From Guadua angustifolia (taxonomy: Eukaryota > Streptophyta > Magnoliopsida > Poales > Poaceae), in NCBI GenBank assembly GCA_036346375.1, contig JAYEVE010000632.1, positions 124,001 through 188,000 on the forward strand: 64,000 bases of DNA, given 5' to 3'. Both the position numbers and the translations under genes were made by a program. Shown piece after piece: positions 1 to 8,153 of the stretch. The first letter of the stretch is position 1. Each line of letters starts with the position of its first letter. The notes beneath the pieces are model-generated. The model saw nothing but the letters and a program-made list of their open reading frames with translations, ran no database searches and had not been told where the DNA came from.

Positions 1-43
1 GGCCAGGTTGAGATTCCCCCCACACTTGTACCACAGCATTGAT

Positions 44-48
44 AACAG
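44..48. repeat. Left target-site duplication of the A1 intron insertion (aacag)
   Basis: Bases aacag precede the TG at 49 and recur at 3006..3010 directly after the last LTR. In paralogue A2 the corresponding stretch (around 6294..6300) has a single aacag inside gataacagaacttgg. This is the pattern expected of one integration with a 5-bp duplication around the whole 49..3005 block. Confidence 0.85.
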
Positions 49-632
49 TGTTAGAGAACTACCCACGGACAACTCGGCGCAGTGACGAACTCACGTCACC
101 TCACTTGGCGCTGAACTCAGAAGCTAACAACAAGAACACACGCAGTGGCTAAATAGAGAGGCTAACAAGGAGAACACACAGGGGTTTTCCGGCGACGAAC
201 GCCTCCTTTTCTTGCTGTATTACTCACCCAATAAACAAAGAAGTACAGGTTTAAATAGACTAACTAATCAACAGCATGCAGTCCACAATCCACACGATCC
301 GGAAGCACCTGCCACTTCGCACGAACAAGACCTTGCGACCCACGCGAGCCCTCAAGAAGCGGTCTTCCTGGCCATGCATCGCCCTCCACGCATGCAGCGC
401 CTTGATCCGAGTCTCTCGTTGCCATTTCTCCAGCCACGACCATACGCGGCAACGTTCTCATCTTCTGGAGACTTAGCCAGCGCCCGTGGCTGCTAACTAG
501 CCATGACCCACACACACATGCCAACACTAACTAGCCTGACTACATGCAGACGCACGCACTAACATGCAGACACACGCACTAGCTGAAACACGCACACATA
601 CCAATTAAACTTAGTCAAGATTATTGCTAACA
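49..632 (-). repeat. 3' LTR of the TR-GAG element (complete)
   Basis: Begins TGTTAG and ends CTAACA, 584 bp. It differs from the right copy by a handful of substitutions and a small indel near the start (tagagaacta against tagaacta), so the insertion is fairly young. The outer end abuts the aacag target duplication. Confidence 0.85.
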
Positions 633-646
633 ATTTCCCCCCTAAT
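633..646 (-). promoter_or_regulatory. Polypurine tract of the TR-GAG element
   Basis: On the minus strand GATTAGGGGGGAAAT sits immediately before the TGTTAG start of the 3' LTR. This is where plus-strand DNA synthesis is primed in LTR retroelements. Confidence 0.75.
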
Positions 647-681
647 CTTGACTTAGATTATTTCTAGCTCCTAGACAAACT

Positions 682-1614
682 TCAAAGTAACGTCGGTTCA
701 TCATCTGTTGTCGCAAGGAGCGCTTCTTCCTTCCTCGGCTTGCGACAATCCCTGGCAAAATGCCCACGAACACCACAGTTGTAGCATTTGCCTCTCTTCC
801 CCGCTGACTTGCGCTCGCTGGTGTCCGAGTCGACGCTGGTGTCGCCGTCGTCATCGTCATGGCTGCCGCTACAGCCACCACCCGCCTTGCCACGGTCGCG
901 GTTCTTCTTCTTGTCACCGGAGCCATTTTGCTTCCGCCGAGCCTGCCACTCGGCCGCCGTGAGGAGAAGCTGGCCGTCACCATTGGAGACAGACTCGCGA
1001 AGGCGCAGCCGCTCATCAAAGGTCTTCAACCGCCCCAAGGCCTCCTCGTACGCCATCGTGTTGGTGTCGCAAAATTGCTCGATGCCGGCGACAACGGGGT
1101 AGAAGCGATCCGGCACGGTGTCAAGAAGCTTCTTCACCAATGCAGAATCCTCCAAGGTAGCCCGAGATTGGCGTACCGCACCTTCATGCCGCCGAGCTTC
1201 TTTGGCGTAGTCATCCAGCGCCTCGCCATCCTTCATGCGGAGAGCATCGAACTCTCCCTTCAAGGTTGCCAGGCGTGCCGCCTTGACACGGTCCGCCCCG
1301 ACGAACCTTGTCTTGAGGCTATCCCAAACCTCCTTCGCCGTTTTCTTTGCCGCCACGTGCAGCAAAATATCCTCGGGAAGGGTTTGGAGAAGATACGCCC
1401 TCGCCGTCTTGTCCTTCCGCGCCTCCACCGCTGCGCCCTCCGCCGGGGCTACGGCCTCCCATAGACTTTGCGCGTCCAGTAGGGCCTCCACCTTGATGGC
1501 CCATGTGGTGTAGGTCGTCGTAGTGAGTTGCAGATAATGGAACGAACCACCACCGCTTGCCGCCGCAGCTTGAGGAACCATCGCCATGGGCTCGTACCGA
1601 AGGATCTTGGGCAT
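682..1614 (-). CDS. Copia-type gag polyprotein of the TR-GAG element
   Basis: An uninterrupted reading frame of about 310 codons. I chose the first ATG at 1614; a longer frame reaches back through the primer-binding site only by using TTG. The N-terminal half carries the tryptophan-containing, helix-rich gag pattern of Ty1-copia elements (DUF4219/UBN2-like), with YTTWAIKVEALL early on. A charged serine-rich linker follows, then one CCHC zinc knuckle (CYNCGVRGHFARDC, coding near 735..780) for RNA binding. The protein ends shortly after the knuckle with DDEPTLL. The same DDEPTLL string follows the knuckle in the full copia element at ~10925, which suggests shared ancestry. There is no protease or pol. 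The frame is intact, so the protein could still be made. Confidence 0.82.
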   Translation of the reverse strand: MPKILRYEPMAMVPQAAAASGGGSFHYLQLTTTTYTTWAIKVEALLDAQSLWEAVAPAEGAAVEARKDKTARAYLLQTLPEDILLHVAAKKTAKEVWDSLKTRFVGADRVKAARLATLKGEFDALRMKDGEALDDYAKEARRHEGAVRQSRATLEDSALVKKLLDTVPDRFYPVVAGIEQFCDTNTMAYEEALGRLKTFDERLRLRESVSNGDGQLLLTAAEWQARRKQNGSGDKKKNRDRGKAGGGCSGSHDDDDGDTSVDSDTSERKSAGKRGKCYNCGVRGHFARDCRKPRKEEALLATTDDEPTLL

Positions 1615-1625
1615 ACACACCTTCG

Positions 1626-1637
1626 GCTCTGATACCA
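1626..1637 (-). promoter_or_regulatory. tRNA-Met primer-binding site of the TR-GAG element
   Basis: TGGTATCAGAGC on the minus strand, two bases inside the 5' LTR end. It is complementary to the 3' end of initiator tRNA-Met, the usual primer in plant copia and many gypsy elements. Confidence 0.85.
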
Positions 1638-1639
1638 AT

Positions 1640-2196
1640 TGTTAGAACTACCCACAGACAACTCGGCGCAGTGACGAACTCACGTCACCTCACTTGGCGC
1701 TGAACTCAGAAGCTAACAACAAGAACACACGCAGTGGCTAAATAGAGAGGCTAACAAGGAGAACACACAGGAGTTTTCCGGCGACGAACGCCTCCTTTTC
1801 TTGCTGTATTACTCACCCAATAAACAAAGAAGTACAGGTTTAAATAGACTAACTAATCAACAGCATGCAGTCTACAATCCACACGATCCGGAAGCACCTG
1901 CCACTTCGCACGAACAAGACCTTGCGACCCACGTGAGCCCTCGAGAAGCGGTCTTCCTGGCCATGCATCACCCTCCACGCATGCAGCGCCTTGATCCGAG
2001 TCTCTCGCTGCCATTTCTCCAGCCACGACCATACGCAGCAACGTTCTCATCTTCTGGAGACTTGGCCAGCGCCCGTGGCTGCTAACTAGCCATGACCCAC
2101 ACACACATGCCAACACTAACTAGCCTGACTACATGCAGACGCACGCACTAACATGCAGACACACGCACTAGCTGAAACACGCACACATACCAATTA
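1640..2196 (-). repeat. 5' LTR of the TR-GAG element, truncated at its outer end
   Basis: Matches 49..632 closely from TGTTAG onward. Homology stops after caatta at 2196, where the left LTR continues for ~28 more bases to CTAACA. The next base belongs to the TRIM interior, so the junction was made by recombination or deletion and not by simple insertion. Confidence 0.8.
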
Positions 2197-2226
2197 TAAT
2201 CTCGGCTCAATGTGTGAGGGGGAGAT

Positions 2227-2442
2227 TGTTGGGAATAGTCCCACATTGGTTGTGGAGAGGGCTTGAGTATGGTTTATAAGGGTGAGGGAGCACCCCCTCA
2301 TTGAGCTAGCTTTTTGGGGGGAGATGGCCCAAGAGACCTTAGCCCGCTGCTCTGGTTGGGCCTGCGACCCAGCGGCGTGTGCGTGCGCGCAGCTGGTGAC
2401 GTGAGTGCGTCGTGTGCTGATCGTGTGGCGATCAGTTTAACA
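2227..2442 (+). repeat. TRIM LTR 1
   Basis: 216 bp, TGTTGGGAATAG to GTTTAACA. A TATA-like ttataagg lies near 2274. It is followed by a primer-binding site TGGTATCAGAGC at 2445..2456. Confidence 0.85.
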
Positions 2443-2512
2443 ATTGGTATCAGAGCCCAGGTAGCCCCAGGTGGTTCCTAGATAATCTCGGCTCAATGTG
2501 TGAGGGGGAGAT

Positions 2513-2722
2513 TGTTGGGAATAGTCCCACATTAGTTGTGGAGAGGGCTTGAGCATGGTTTATAAAGGTGGGGGAGCACCCCTCATTGAGCTAGCTTTTG
2601 GGGGAGATGGCCCAGAGACCTTGGCCCGTGCAGTTGGGCTCTGCGACCCATGCAGCGTCGTCGTCTTGGCAAGAGTGGTGGCGTGAGTCGTCGTGTGCTG
2701 ATCGTGTGGCGTCGGTTTAACA
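2513..2722 (+). repeat. TRIM LTR 2
   Basis: 210 bp. It is more diverged and carries several small deletions relative to LTRs 1 and 3. The primer site after it has lost one base (tggtatcgagc), so it is the oldest or least constrained copy. Confidence 0.82.
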
Positions 2723-2789
2723 ATTGGTATCGAGCCGAGTAGCCCTGGTGGTTCCTAGATAATCTCGGCTCAATGTGTGAGGGGGAGAT

Positions 2790-3005
2790 TGTTGGGAATA
2801 GTCCCACATTGGTTGTGGAGAGGGCTTGAGCATGGTTTATAAGGGTGAGGGAGCACCCCCTCATTGAGCTAGCTTTTTGGGGGGAGATGGCCCAAGAGAC
2901 CTTGGCCCGCTGCTCTGGTTGGGCCTGCGACCCAGCGGCGTGTGCGTGCGCGCAGCTGGTGACGTGAGTGCGTCGTGTGCTGATCGTGTGGCGATCAGTT
3001 TAACA
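2790..3005 (+). repeat. TRIM LTR 3
   Basis: 216 bp and nearly identical to LTR 1. The end TTTAACA at 3005 is followed by the right aacag target duplication and then by A1 intron sequence. Confidence 0.85.
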
Positions 3006-3085
3006 AACAGAACTTGATCTGGTTGAGTGATCTACTGTTTTTCTTTTGCTGAGCATGCAGGATTTCAACAGATTGCTGAATCCTA

Positions 3086-4612
3086 ATGGCGGACATGGTT
3101 AGTTCTGCAGTTGTCCAGGAGACGGTTAACCAGATCGTTTCTGGTATGATCGACAAGTACGAGTATAAATCAAATGGGAAGGAGAACGTGGAGAGGCTGG
3201 AGATGGCACACATCAAGTTGGAGGCCGCACTCGAGACATCCGACAAGTGGAAGATCAACGACGCGTCGGCATTGCTGCGTTAGCGGAGCAAGCTGAAGCG
3301 TGCAGCCCGGGAGTGCGATGAAACACTGCGCAAATGCAAGCAACGAATCCTGAAAGAAGAAGAGATGGAGCAGGAGGTAAAGAAGTCCTCCTTCCCTAAA
3401 CGGATCGCTCATACTACCAAGTCATTCATCTCCTCTTTCTTTAGCGGTAGTAGTAACTACGAGTCCAGTAGATGCATTGTCCGAAGATTCGAGTGGTTCG
3501 CAGATTCTGCTAGTGATTTTTTGAGATTCCTGGAGCATGGTGGCACACCGCGGCAATACCTGTTCTTCGACCCTCTTGTAAGGCACCTTCTTGCAGGTAA
3601 AACAACAGTGTGTAACTTTGCAAGGGGAAACCAACACCATCTGTTTTTCCTACGGCCATTCCACACTGCCGAGCACGGAATAGAGGGCTGGCTGCTCTTT
3701 ATCCACAAAGATGATGATGCACCACAGAACAATTTCCTCCTTGGTCTCAGCTTACAACTTTCGGAGAGCACGGACATAGTTGGGATTGCAATCAAATGCC
3801 TGGAGTTGTTCTATACACCCCACTTGAAGTCTACAGTCGAAACCGTTAAGATAAAGCTCACTCAGCTGCCTATGCAAGACTTCGACTGGGATCCATATGT
3901 TTATTGCAGCCGTAAGCATCATTGGAACAATATTCACGGTGTTTTTACTCGGTGGTTTCGCCCAAACCCACTATGTTGCAAGCAACATGACCAGTACAAG
4001 CAGCAGCCCTGTGGTACTAGCAACACAAATGTTGCATCAGAATTGTTGCCATGTATTTCTCTGGAACCAGTTATCAAAGTGTATTTACAGGGCTACATCC
4101 CACTACCTGCCTGGTGCAATAGACGGACTACAAACATCGAAGGCAAAACAAGCTCCCTGCAAGAACGCTTTCCGTATCTGAAACTTGGACTCCAGTTCTC
4201 GCCTCATGCTTCTTCAGATGACCTCCAACCTTCCATCGGGGGTTCCGTGGCAGAGATGATTGACGGGGAGGAACAGCATGGCTTGTGTACAAACATTACC
4301 TTGGAACAGCTGGACGAGATCATGTTGCCAAAGGCGATAGATGGCCTTCGCCGGAACGCCGGAGCGACGGCGTATCAGATGCTCTGGAAGTCCAGACATG
4401 GTAGCGCATACCTTCAGGTTGAGAAGACAACCATTCAGAAGCAGTTGCAAAGACAAGAGGAGAAGGTGGAGAGACGATTAATTGTCGTCACCGAATTCCT
4501 CAACTCGTGGGGTGCACATGCGCCAGCCCGGCTGCAGGGCTCGATCACGGACTGGATTCAGAAGGAAAAGGAAATGCAGAATTGCACTAGCGATATGAGG
4601 CTGTGCACTTAG
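3086..4612 (+). pseudogene. A1: Rx-N-like coiled-coil family gene with one premature stop
   Basis: First member of the local family. The frame from the ATG at 3086 spans 1527 bases, the same length as intact A4, and is open except for a TAG at codon 66 (3281..3283) where A2 and A4 have TGG (Trp). The product would be a 65-residue stub, unless translation restarts at the in-frame ATG at 3365, which would give ~415 residues without the N-terminal helices. The N-terminus (residues 1-110) is amphipathic and charged, as in plant Rx-type coiled coils. The rest is a family-specific region with conserved FFDPLVRHLLAGK, ESTDIVGIAIKCLELF and RNAGATAYQMLWKSRHGSAY. There is no P-loop, NB-ARC or LRR. The leader intron carries a 3 kb retroelement composite. 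Calling it a pseudogene assumes the TAG is not read through. Confidence 0.8.
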
Positions 4613-5309
4613 TCAGTTTCTTACTAGCTAGTTCTGTTTAATGAAGTACAGAACTAATACCCCACGTTGTAGATCATGCAAATGTAATGAGTCAATTCGA
4701 GCTGTATATGAACTATCTATACGACTTAGCAAGAAATACTTAGGAAGAAATACTAGAACTCAAAAACAATCACTCAGTAGTGTTTAGAGTATATTATGTC
4801 ATGTATTACATGTATATCATGCATATATCCCTGCACCTGTCTTGCACATTGTTTAGGTTAGCATTCCATGATTGTCTCCTGTGATTTAGAATCTATACGC
4901 TCCCTTCGTGTATTTATACCATAGCAATACAAGGAGATGATTGTGTGGCCAATTCCATTGCCTTACATGGTATAGAGCACATGGGGCTATTTTTGCAAAT
5001 ACCATAGCATGGGAGCCATTTTTGCAAATGACGAAGTCAATGCGGCCAAATACATGAACAGTTCTGAAAGTGAGAGCATCCGGAGTTCCGGTCTAAGCTC
5101 GCGTCCTTAATTACCGTGTGAGATTCCCGTAGGTTGCACGAGCACGGACTGCCCCATTCTTCCTTGTAATTGACTCTGAAGACTTGGTCGAAAGCCTGGA
5201 TCAAGTATGGATACAAGGAACTTTTTTTAGAAAAAAAGAATAAGTGATCATGCGAAGACTTCAAGATTAATTATCCTTTTGGCAAACTCCGTTTGATTTC
5301 GTTTACGAG
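4613..5309 (+). other. 3' UTR and downstream flank of A1
   Basis: No gene seen. About 4613..4800 matches the 3' flank of A3 at 34758..35050 (gaagtacagaactaatacc and neighbours) and, briefly, that of A4. The stretch ~5065..5300 matches 42240..42560, downstream of A3. These shared pieces mark the original extent of the duplicated unit. Confidence 0.6.
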
Positions 5310-5640
5310 TAAATTGCACAAAATTACATGCTTTTTACGAACTATCTGAAAACTACATTGTTTCTTTTTTATTTTATAAGACTACAGATTTTAGGAGAAA
5401 TTGTATTATAAACTACAGTTTTTGATGGCGTCAACCTATATGGTAACCTCACGTGCAAGTGAAATAGAAAATAGGGGCATGTGAGACTACCATGTGGAGG
5501 CCACACTGTCATGTGGAGGCCACACTGTCAGACCCGTTACAATGAATGGTCAATTCTAAAACATATATTTTTGTGACACAATTCTCCTAAAAACTATAGT
5601 TTTATGTAATGACCCCCATTTTTACACAGAATGCAAAAAT
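5310..5640. repeat. Short foldback element related to 41488..42071
   Basis: AT-rich arms with repeated aaactacag and attttag words in inverted orientation flank a core containing catgtggaggccacactgtc, which is duplicated once in tandem. The large palindrome at 41488..42071 has the same arm vocabulary and a similar core with tgtgggccca and ctgtcag. No coding capacity. The ends are approximate. Confidence 0.55.
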
Positions 5641-5647
5641 GGAAATC

Positions 5648-5887
5648 TCTTGTGCATACAGTATTAGTCCCTGGATCAGTAGCTAATACGCACATTTATA
5701 ACAATTGGAATCACAACCATACATCATATTAATTAAGCAGAAACTAATATACAAAGAATCTTACAACTCAGAGTATATAACAGTAAGAGAAGCAAAGCCT
5801 TGTAGTGTGTCTATCCAACCCGCAGGCAACTGACGAGGCATAAATTCCTAGAAAAGATCGCTTCAATAAAGATCCCGCATCCTGCAA
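5648..5887 (-). repeat. Fragment of the long gypsy-type LTR family upstream of A2
   Basis: This stretch, from about gtccctggatcagtagctaat to the cgcatcctgc words, aligns with the starts of the LTRs at 15660.. , 35355.. and 48190.. (shared acaattggaaatcacaacc and gcaggcaactgac). It is only ~240 bp and has no LTR end on either side. A2 upstream sequence shared with A5 resumes at ~5888 (caaataagcacttccatg). Confidence 0.65.
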
Positions 5888-5939
5888 AGAACAAATAAGC
5901 ACTTCCATGTATTCTAACATGTAATTTTCAGTCCGGAAA

Positions 5940-6255
5940 AAAGTTCCGTGTTAATTAAGTTGAGTACGTACTTTCCCTTACTTCTATGGACTGGATTGCC
6001 TTTTCCTCCGCAATTTCAAGTCCTCGAGGTCAAGAATCCATCTTCTTCTTCTACGTTCTCACCACTATGACACTTTCCTCGGTGTCCCCCCTCCAAAATC
6101 TCTCTATATACGGCAGTCATTCACCAGTGCCATGCAATTCTGTCACCACCAGTTGTATTCATACAGCCCACCTACACCACCTCATCTCTCTCGACTATCA
6201 TCCCAATTGAACTTCCTTCCTACAATCGTAGCTACTGCTAATTCAACTCGACCAG
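5940..6255 (+). promoter_or_regulatory. A2 promoter and first leader exon
   Basis: A TATA box (CTATATA, ~6104..6110) lies within the block ctccaaaatctctctatata. The same block is found upstream of A4 (~44877..44896, where the box has decayed to aatata) and A5 (~62725..62749). By spacing, transcription should start near 6135-6145. Exon 1 of the leader then runs to the donor at 6255/6256. The upstream words gtacgtactttccctta and gacactttcctcggtgtc are also shared among copies. Confidence 0.65.
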
Positions 6256-6348
6256 GTTGAGATTTCCCCTACACTTGTACCACAGCACTGATAACAGAAC
6301 TTGGTCAGGTTGTGTGATCGACTGTTTTTCTTTTTGCTGAGCGTGCAG
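6256..6348 (+). other. 5' UTR intron of A2
   Basis: Donor CAG|GTTGAG and acceptor pyrimidine-rich ...gcgtgcag|g, 93 bp. It is conserved in position in A1 and A4. It is also the empty site that defines the A1 insertion, because it contains one uninterrupted gataacagaacttgg. Confidence 0.7.
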
Positions 6349-6373
6349 GATATCTGTAGATTGCTGAATCCTA

Positions 6374-8038
6374 ATGGCGGACATGGTCAGTTCTGCAGTT
6401 GTCCAGGAGACGGTTAACCAGATCGTTTCTGGTATGATGGACAAGTACGAGTGCAAATCAAAGGCAAAGGAGAACGTGGAGAGGCTGGAGATGGCGCACA
6501 TCAAGTTGGAGGCCGCACTCGAGACATCCGACAGGTGGAAGATCAACGACGTGTCGGCGTTGCTGCGTTGGCGGAGCAAGCTGAAACGTGCTGCCCGGGA
6601 ATGCGATGAAACGCTGCGCAAATGCAAGCAACGAATCCTGAAAGAAGAAGAGATGGAGCAGGAGGTAAAGAATTCCTCCTTCCCTAAACGGATCGCTCAT
6701 ACTACCAAGTCATTCATCTCCTCTTTTTTTAGCGGTAGTAGTAACTGTGAGTCCAGTAGATGCGTTGTCCGAAGATTCGAATGGTTCGCAGATTCTGCTA
6801 GTGATTTTTTGAGATTCCTGGAGCATGGTGGCACACCACGGCAATACCTGTTCTTCGACCCTCTTGTAAGGCACCTTCTTGCAGGCAAAACAGCAGTGTG
6901 TAAATTTGCAAGGGGAAACCAACACCATCTGTTTTTTCTACGGCCATTCCACACTGCCGAGCATGGAATAGATGGCAGCCTGATCTTTATCCACAAAGAC
7001 GGTGATGCACCAGAGAATAATTTCCTCCTTGCTCTGAGCGTACAACTTTCGGAGAGCACGGACATAGTTGGGATTGCAATCAAATGCCTGGAGTTGTTTT
7101 CTACACCTCACTTCAAGTCTACAGCTGAAACTGTTAAGATGAAGCTCACTCAGCTGCCTACTCAGGACTTCTACTGGGTGCCACATGCTGATTGTAGCTG
7201 TGAACACCATTGGAACAATATTCACTGTGTTTTTACACAGTGGTTTCGCCCAAACCCACTATGTTGCAAGCTACATGATCAGTACAAGCAGCCCTGCGGT
7301 AGTATTAATGCAAACCCATCAGAATTGTTGCCGTGTATTTCTCTGGAACCAGTTATCAACATGTATTTGCAAGGCTATATCCCACAACCTGCTTGTTGCA
7401 ATAGACGGAGAGCAATCATCAAAGGCAAAACAAGTTACCAGCAGAAAGGCTTTCCATATCTGAAACTTGGACTCCACTTCTCGCCCCATGCATCTTCAAA
7501 GGATTTGCTGCCTGGCATCGGGGGTTTTGCAAAAGAGATTATTAATGGGGAGGAGCAACATGGATTGTGTGCAAACATTACCTTGGAACAGCTGTGCGAG
7601 ATCGTGCTGCCAAAGGCGACAGATTGCCTTCGCCGGAATGCCGGAGCGACGGCGTATCAGATGATCTGGAAGTCTAAACATGCTAGTGCATACCTTCAGT
7701 TCGAGAAGATAGCCATGCGGATGAGGACCATGCAGAGAACCACTACGGAAGGCAGGAAGGCAAATCTGTGGCAAAGTCGACAAGACGAGCTGGTGGAGAG
7801 TTGGACACATTTAGTTCCTGCATTCCTCGACTCGTGGGCTGCACATGCGCCTGTCCAGCTGCAGGGCTCGATCATGGACTGGATTCAGAAGCAAAAGGAA
7901 ATGCAGAACTGCACTAGCGATCCATGCATGGCCACGAGGCAATCATTTCAGTGGCTCTTTTCGGCAAAAACTCCGTTTGATTTCATTTCTTCATTTACTT
8001 CACGTGGCGATGGTTTCGGTACCAGACCTTATTCCTAA
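6374..8038 (+). CDS. A2: intact Rx-N-like coiled-coil family protein, 554 aa
   Basis: Single coding exon; the ATG sits in the same aatcctaATGGC context as A1 and A4. Residues 1-110 are helical and strongly charged (SKLKRAARECDETL and around), resembling the Rx-type N-terminal domain of CNL immune receptors but with a degenerate EDVID-like motif. The remainder is the family-specific region seen in A1 and A4. I see no NB-ARC, LRR, signal peptide or clear membrane span. A similar NB-ARC-less family exists in rice from memory; its function is unknown to me, and a defence role is only suggested by the N-terminus. Two features set A2 apart: a linker near residues 445-475 about 15 residues longer than in A1 and A4, and a novel C-terminus of ~34 residues after NCTSD, whose DNA from ~7955 resembles the downstream flank of A1 (~5275..5305). 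Confidence 0.85.
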   Translation: MADMVSSAVVQETVNQIVSGMMDKYECKSKAKENVERLEMAHIKLEAALETSDRWKINDVSALLRWRSKLKRAARECDETLRKCKQRILKEEEMEQEVKNSSFPKRIAHTTKSFISSFFSGSSNCESSRCVVRRFEWFADSASDFLRFLEHGGTPRQYLFFDPLVRHLLAGKTAVCKFARGNQHHLFFLRPFHTAEHGIDGSLIFIHKDGDAPENNFLLALSVQLSESTDIVGIAIKCLELFSTPHFKSTAETVKMKLTQLPTQDFYWVPHADCSCEHHWNNIHCVFTQWFRPNPLCCKLHDQYKQPCGSINANPSELLPCISLEPVINMYLQGYIPQPACCNRRRAIIKGKTSYQQKGFPYLKLGLHFSPHASSKDLLPGIGGFAKEIINGEEQHGLCANITLEQLCEIVLPKATDCLRRNAGATAYQMIWKSKHASAYLQFEKIAMRMRTMQRTTTEGRKANLWQSRQDELVESWTHLVPAFLDSWAAHAPVQLQGSIMDWIQKQKEMQNCTSDPCMATRQSFQWLFSAKTPFDFISSFTSRGDGFGTRPYS

Positions 8039-8153
8039 TTTCATATGTTGTCTTAACTAGCACGATAAATACACAATTTCCGCCTGTAATTTTAATTCTG
8101 TGCCATGCATTTCTTCCACGAATGCGTTGCTAGAATCTCTTGAGAAAGAGTGA
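8039..8153 (+). other. 3' flank of A2 up to the LTR insertion
   Basis: Ordinary AT-rich 3' flank with no further gene. A gypsy-type LTR begins at 8154 (TGTAACAGCCC), so any native polyadenylation region beyond this point has been displaced. Confidence 0.5.

Larger units (their letters stand above)
49..2196 (-). mobile_element. Gag-only LTR retrotransposon (TR-GAG type, Ty1-copia-like gag)
   Basis: Two near-identical direct repeats (49..632 and 1640..2196) bracket an interior of about 1.0 kb on the minus strand. The interior holds only a gag gene, a tRNA-Met type primer site next to the right LTR, and a polypurine tract next to the left LTR. There is no room for protease, integrase or reverse transcriptase and no trace of them, so movement must have depended on enzymes from another element. 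That matches published TR-GAG elements. The right LTR, which is 5' in element sense, stops at 2196. It lacks the final ~28 bp present in the left copy and abuts a TRIM array. Confidence 0.82.
2197..3005 (+). mobile_element. TRIM (miniature LTR retrotransposon) array: three LTRs in tandem
   Basis: The order is a partial interior (2197..2226), LTR (2227..2442), interior (2443..2512), LTR (2513..2722), interior (2723..2789), LTR (2790..3005). Each interior is only ~70 bp and consists of a TGGTATC(A)GAGC primer site, a short spacer and a GAGGGGGAGAT polypurine tract. There is no coding capacity. LTR-interior-LTR-interior-LTR is the product expected from unequal recombination between LTRs. The leading partial interior suggests that a fourth unit was lost at the junction with the TR-GAG LTR. 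Confidence 0.85.
7..3060 (+). other. 5' UTR (leader) intron of A1, carrying a retroelement composite
   Basis: The window opens at an exon end (ccag) followed by a GTTGAG donor at 7. The acceptor tgcag ends at 3060, 25 bases before the A1 start codon. The same donor and acceptor bound introns of only 93 bp in A2 (6256..6348) and 92 bp in A4 (45044..45135). The extra ~2.96 kb is the composite at 49..3005. The boundaries are inferred from conservation among the three copies; no transcript was available. If the intron is still spliced, the insertion could be tolerated in the transcript, but it may alter expression. Confidence 0.72.

Noticed and set aside
859..1464. Long + strand open frame opposite the TR-GAG gag
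   Set aside because: It is the antisense shadow of the gag coding region, with no domain and no promoter context.
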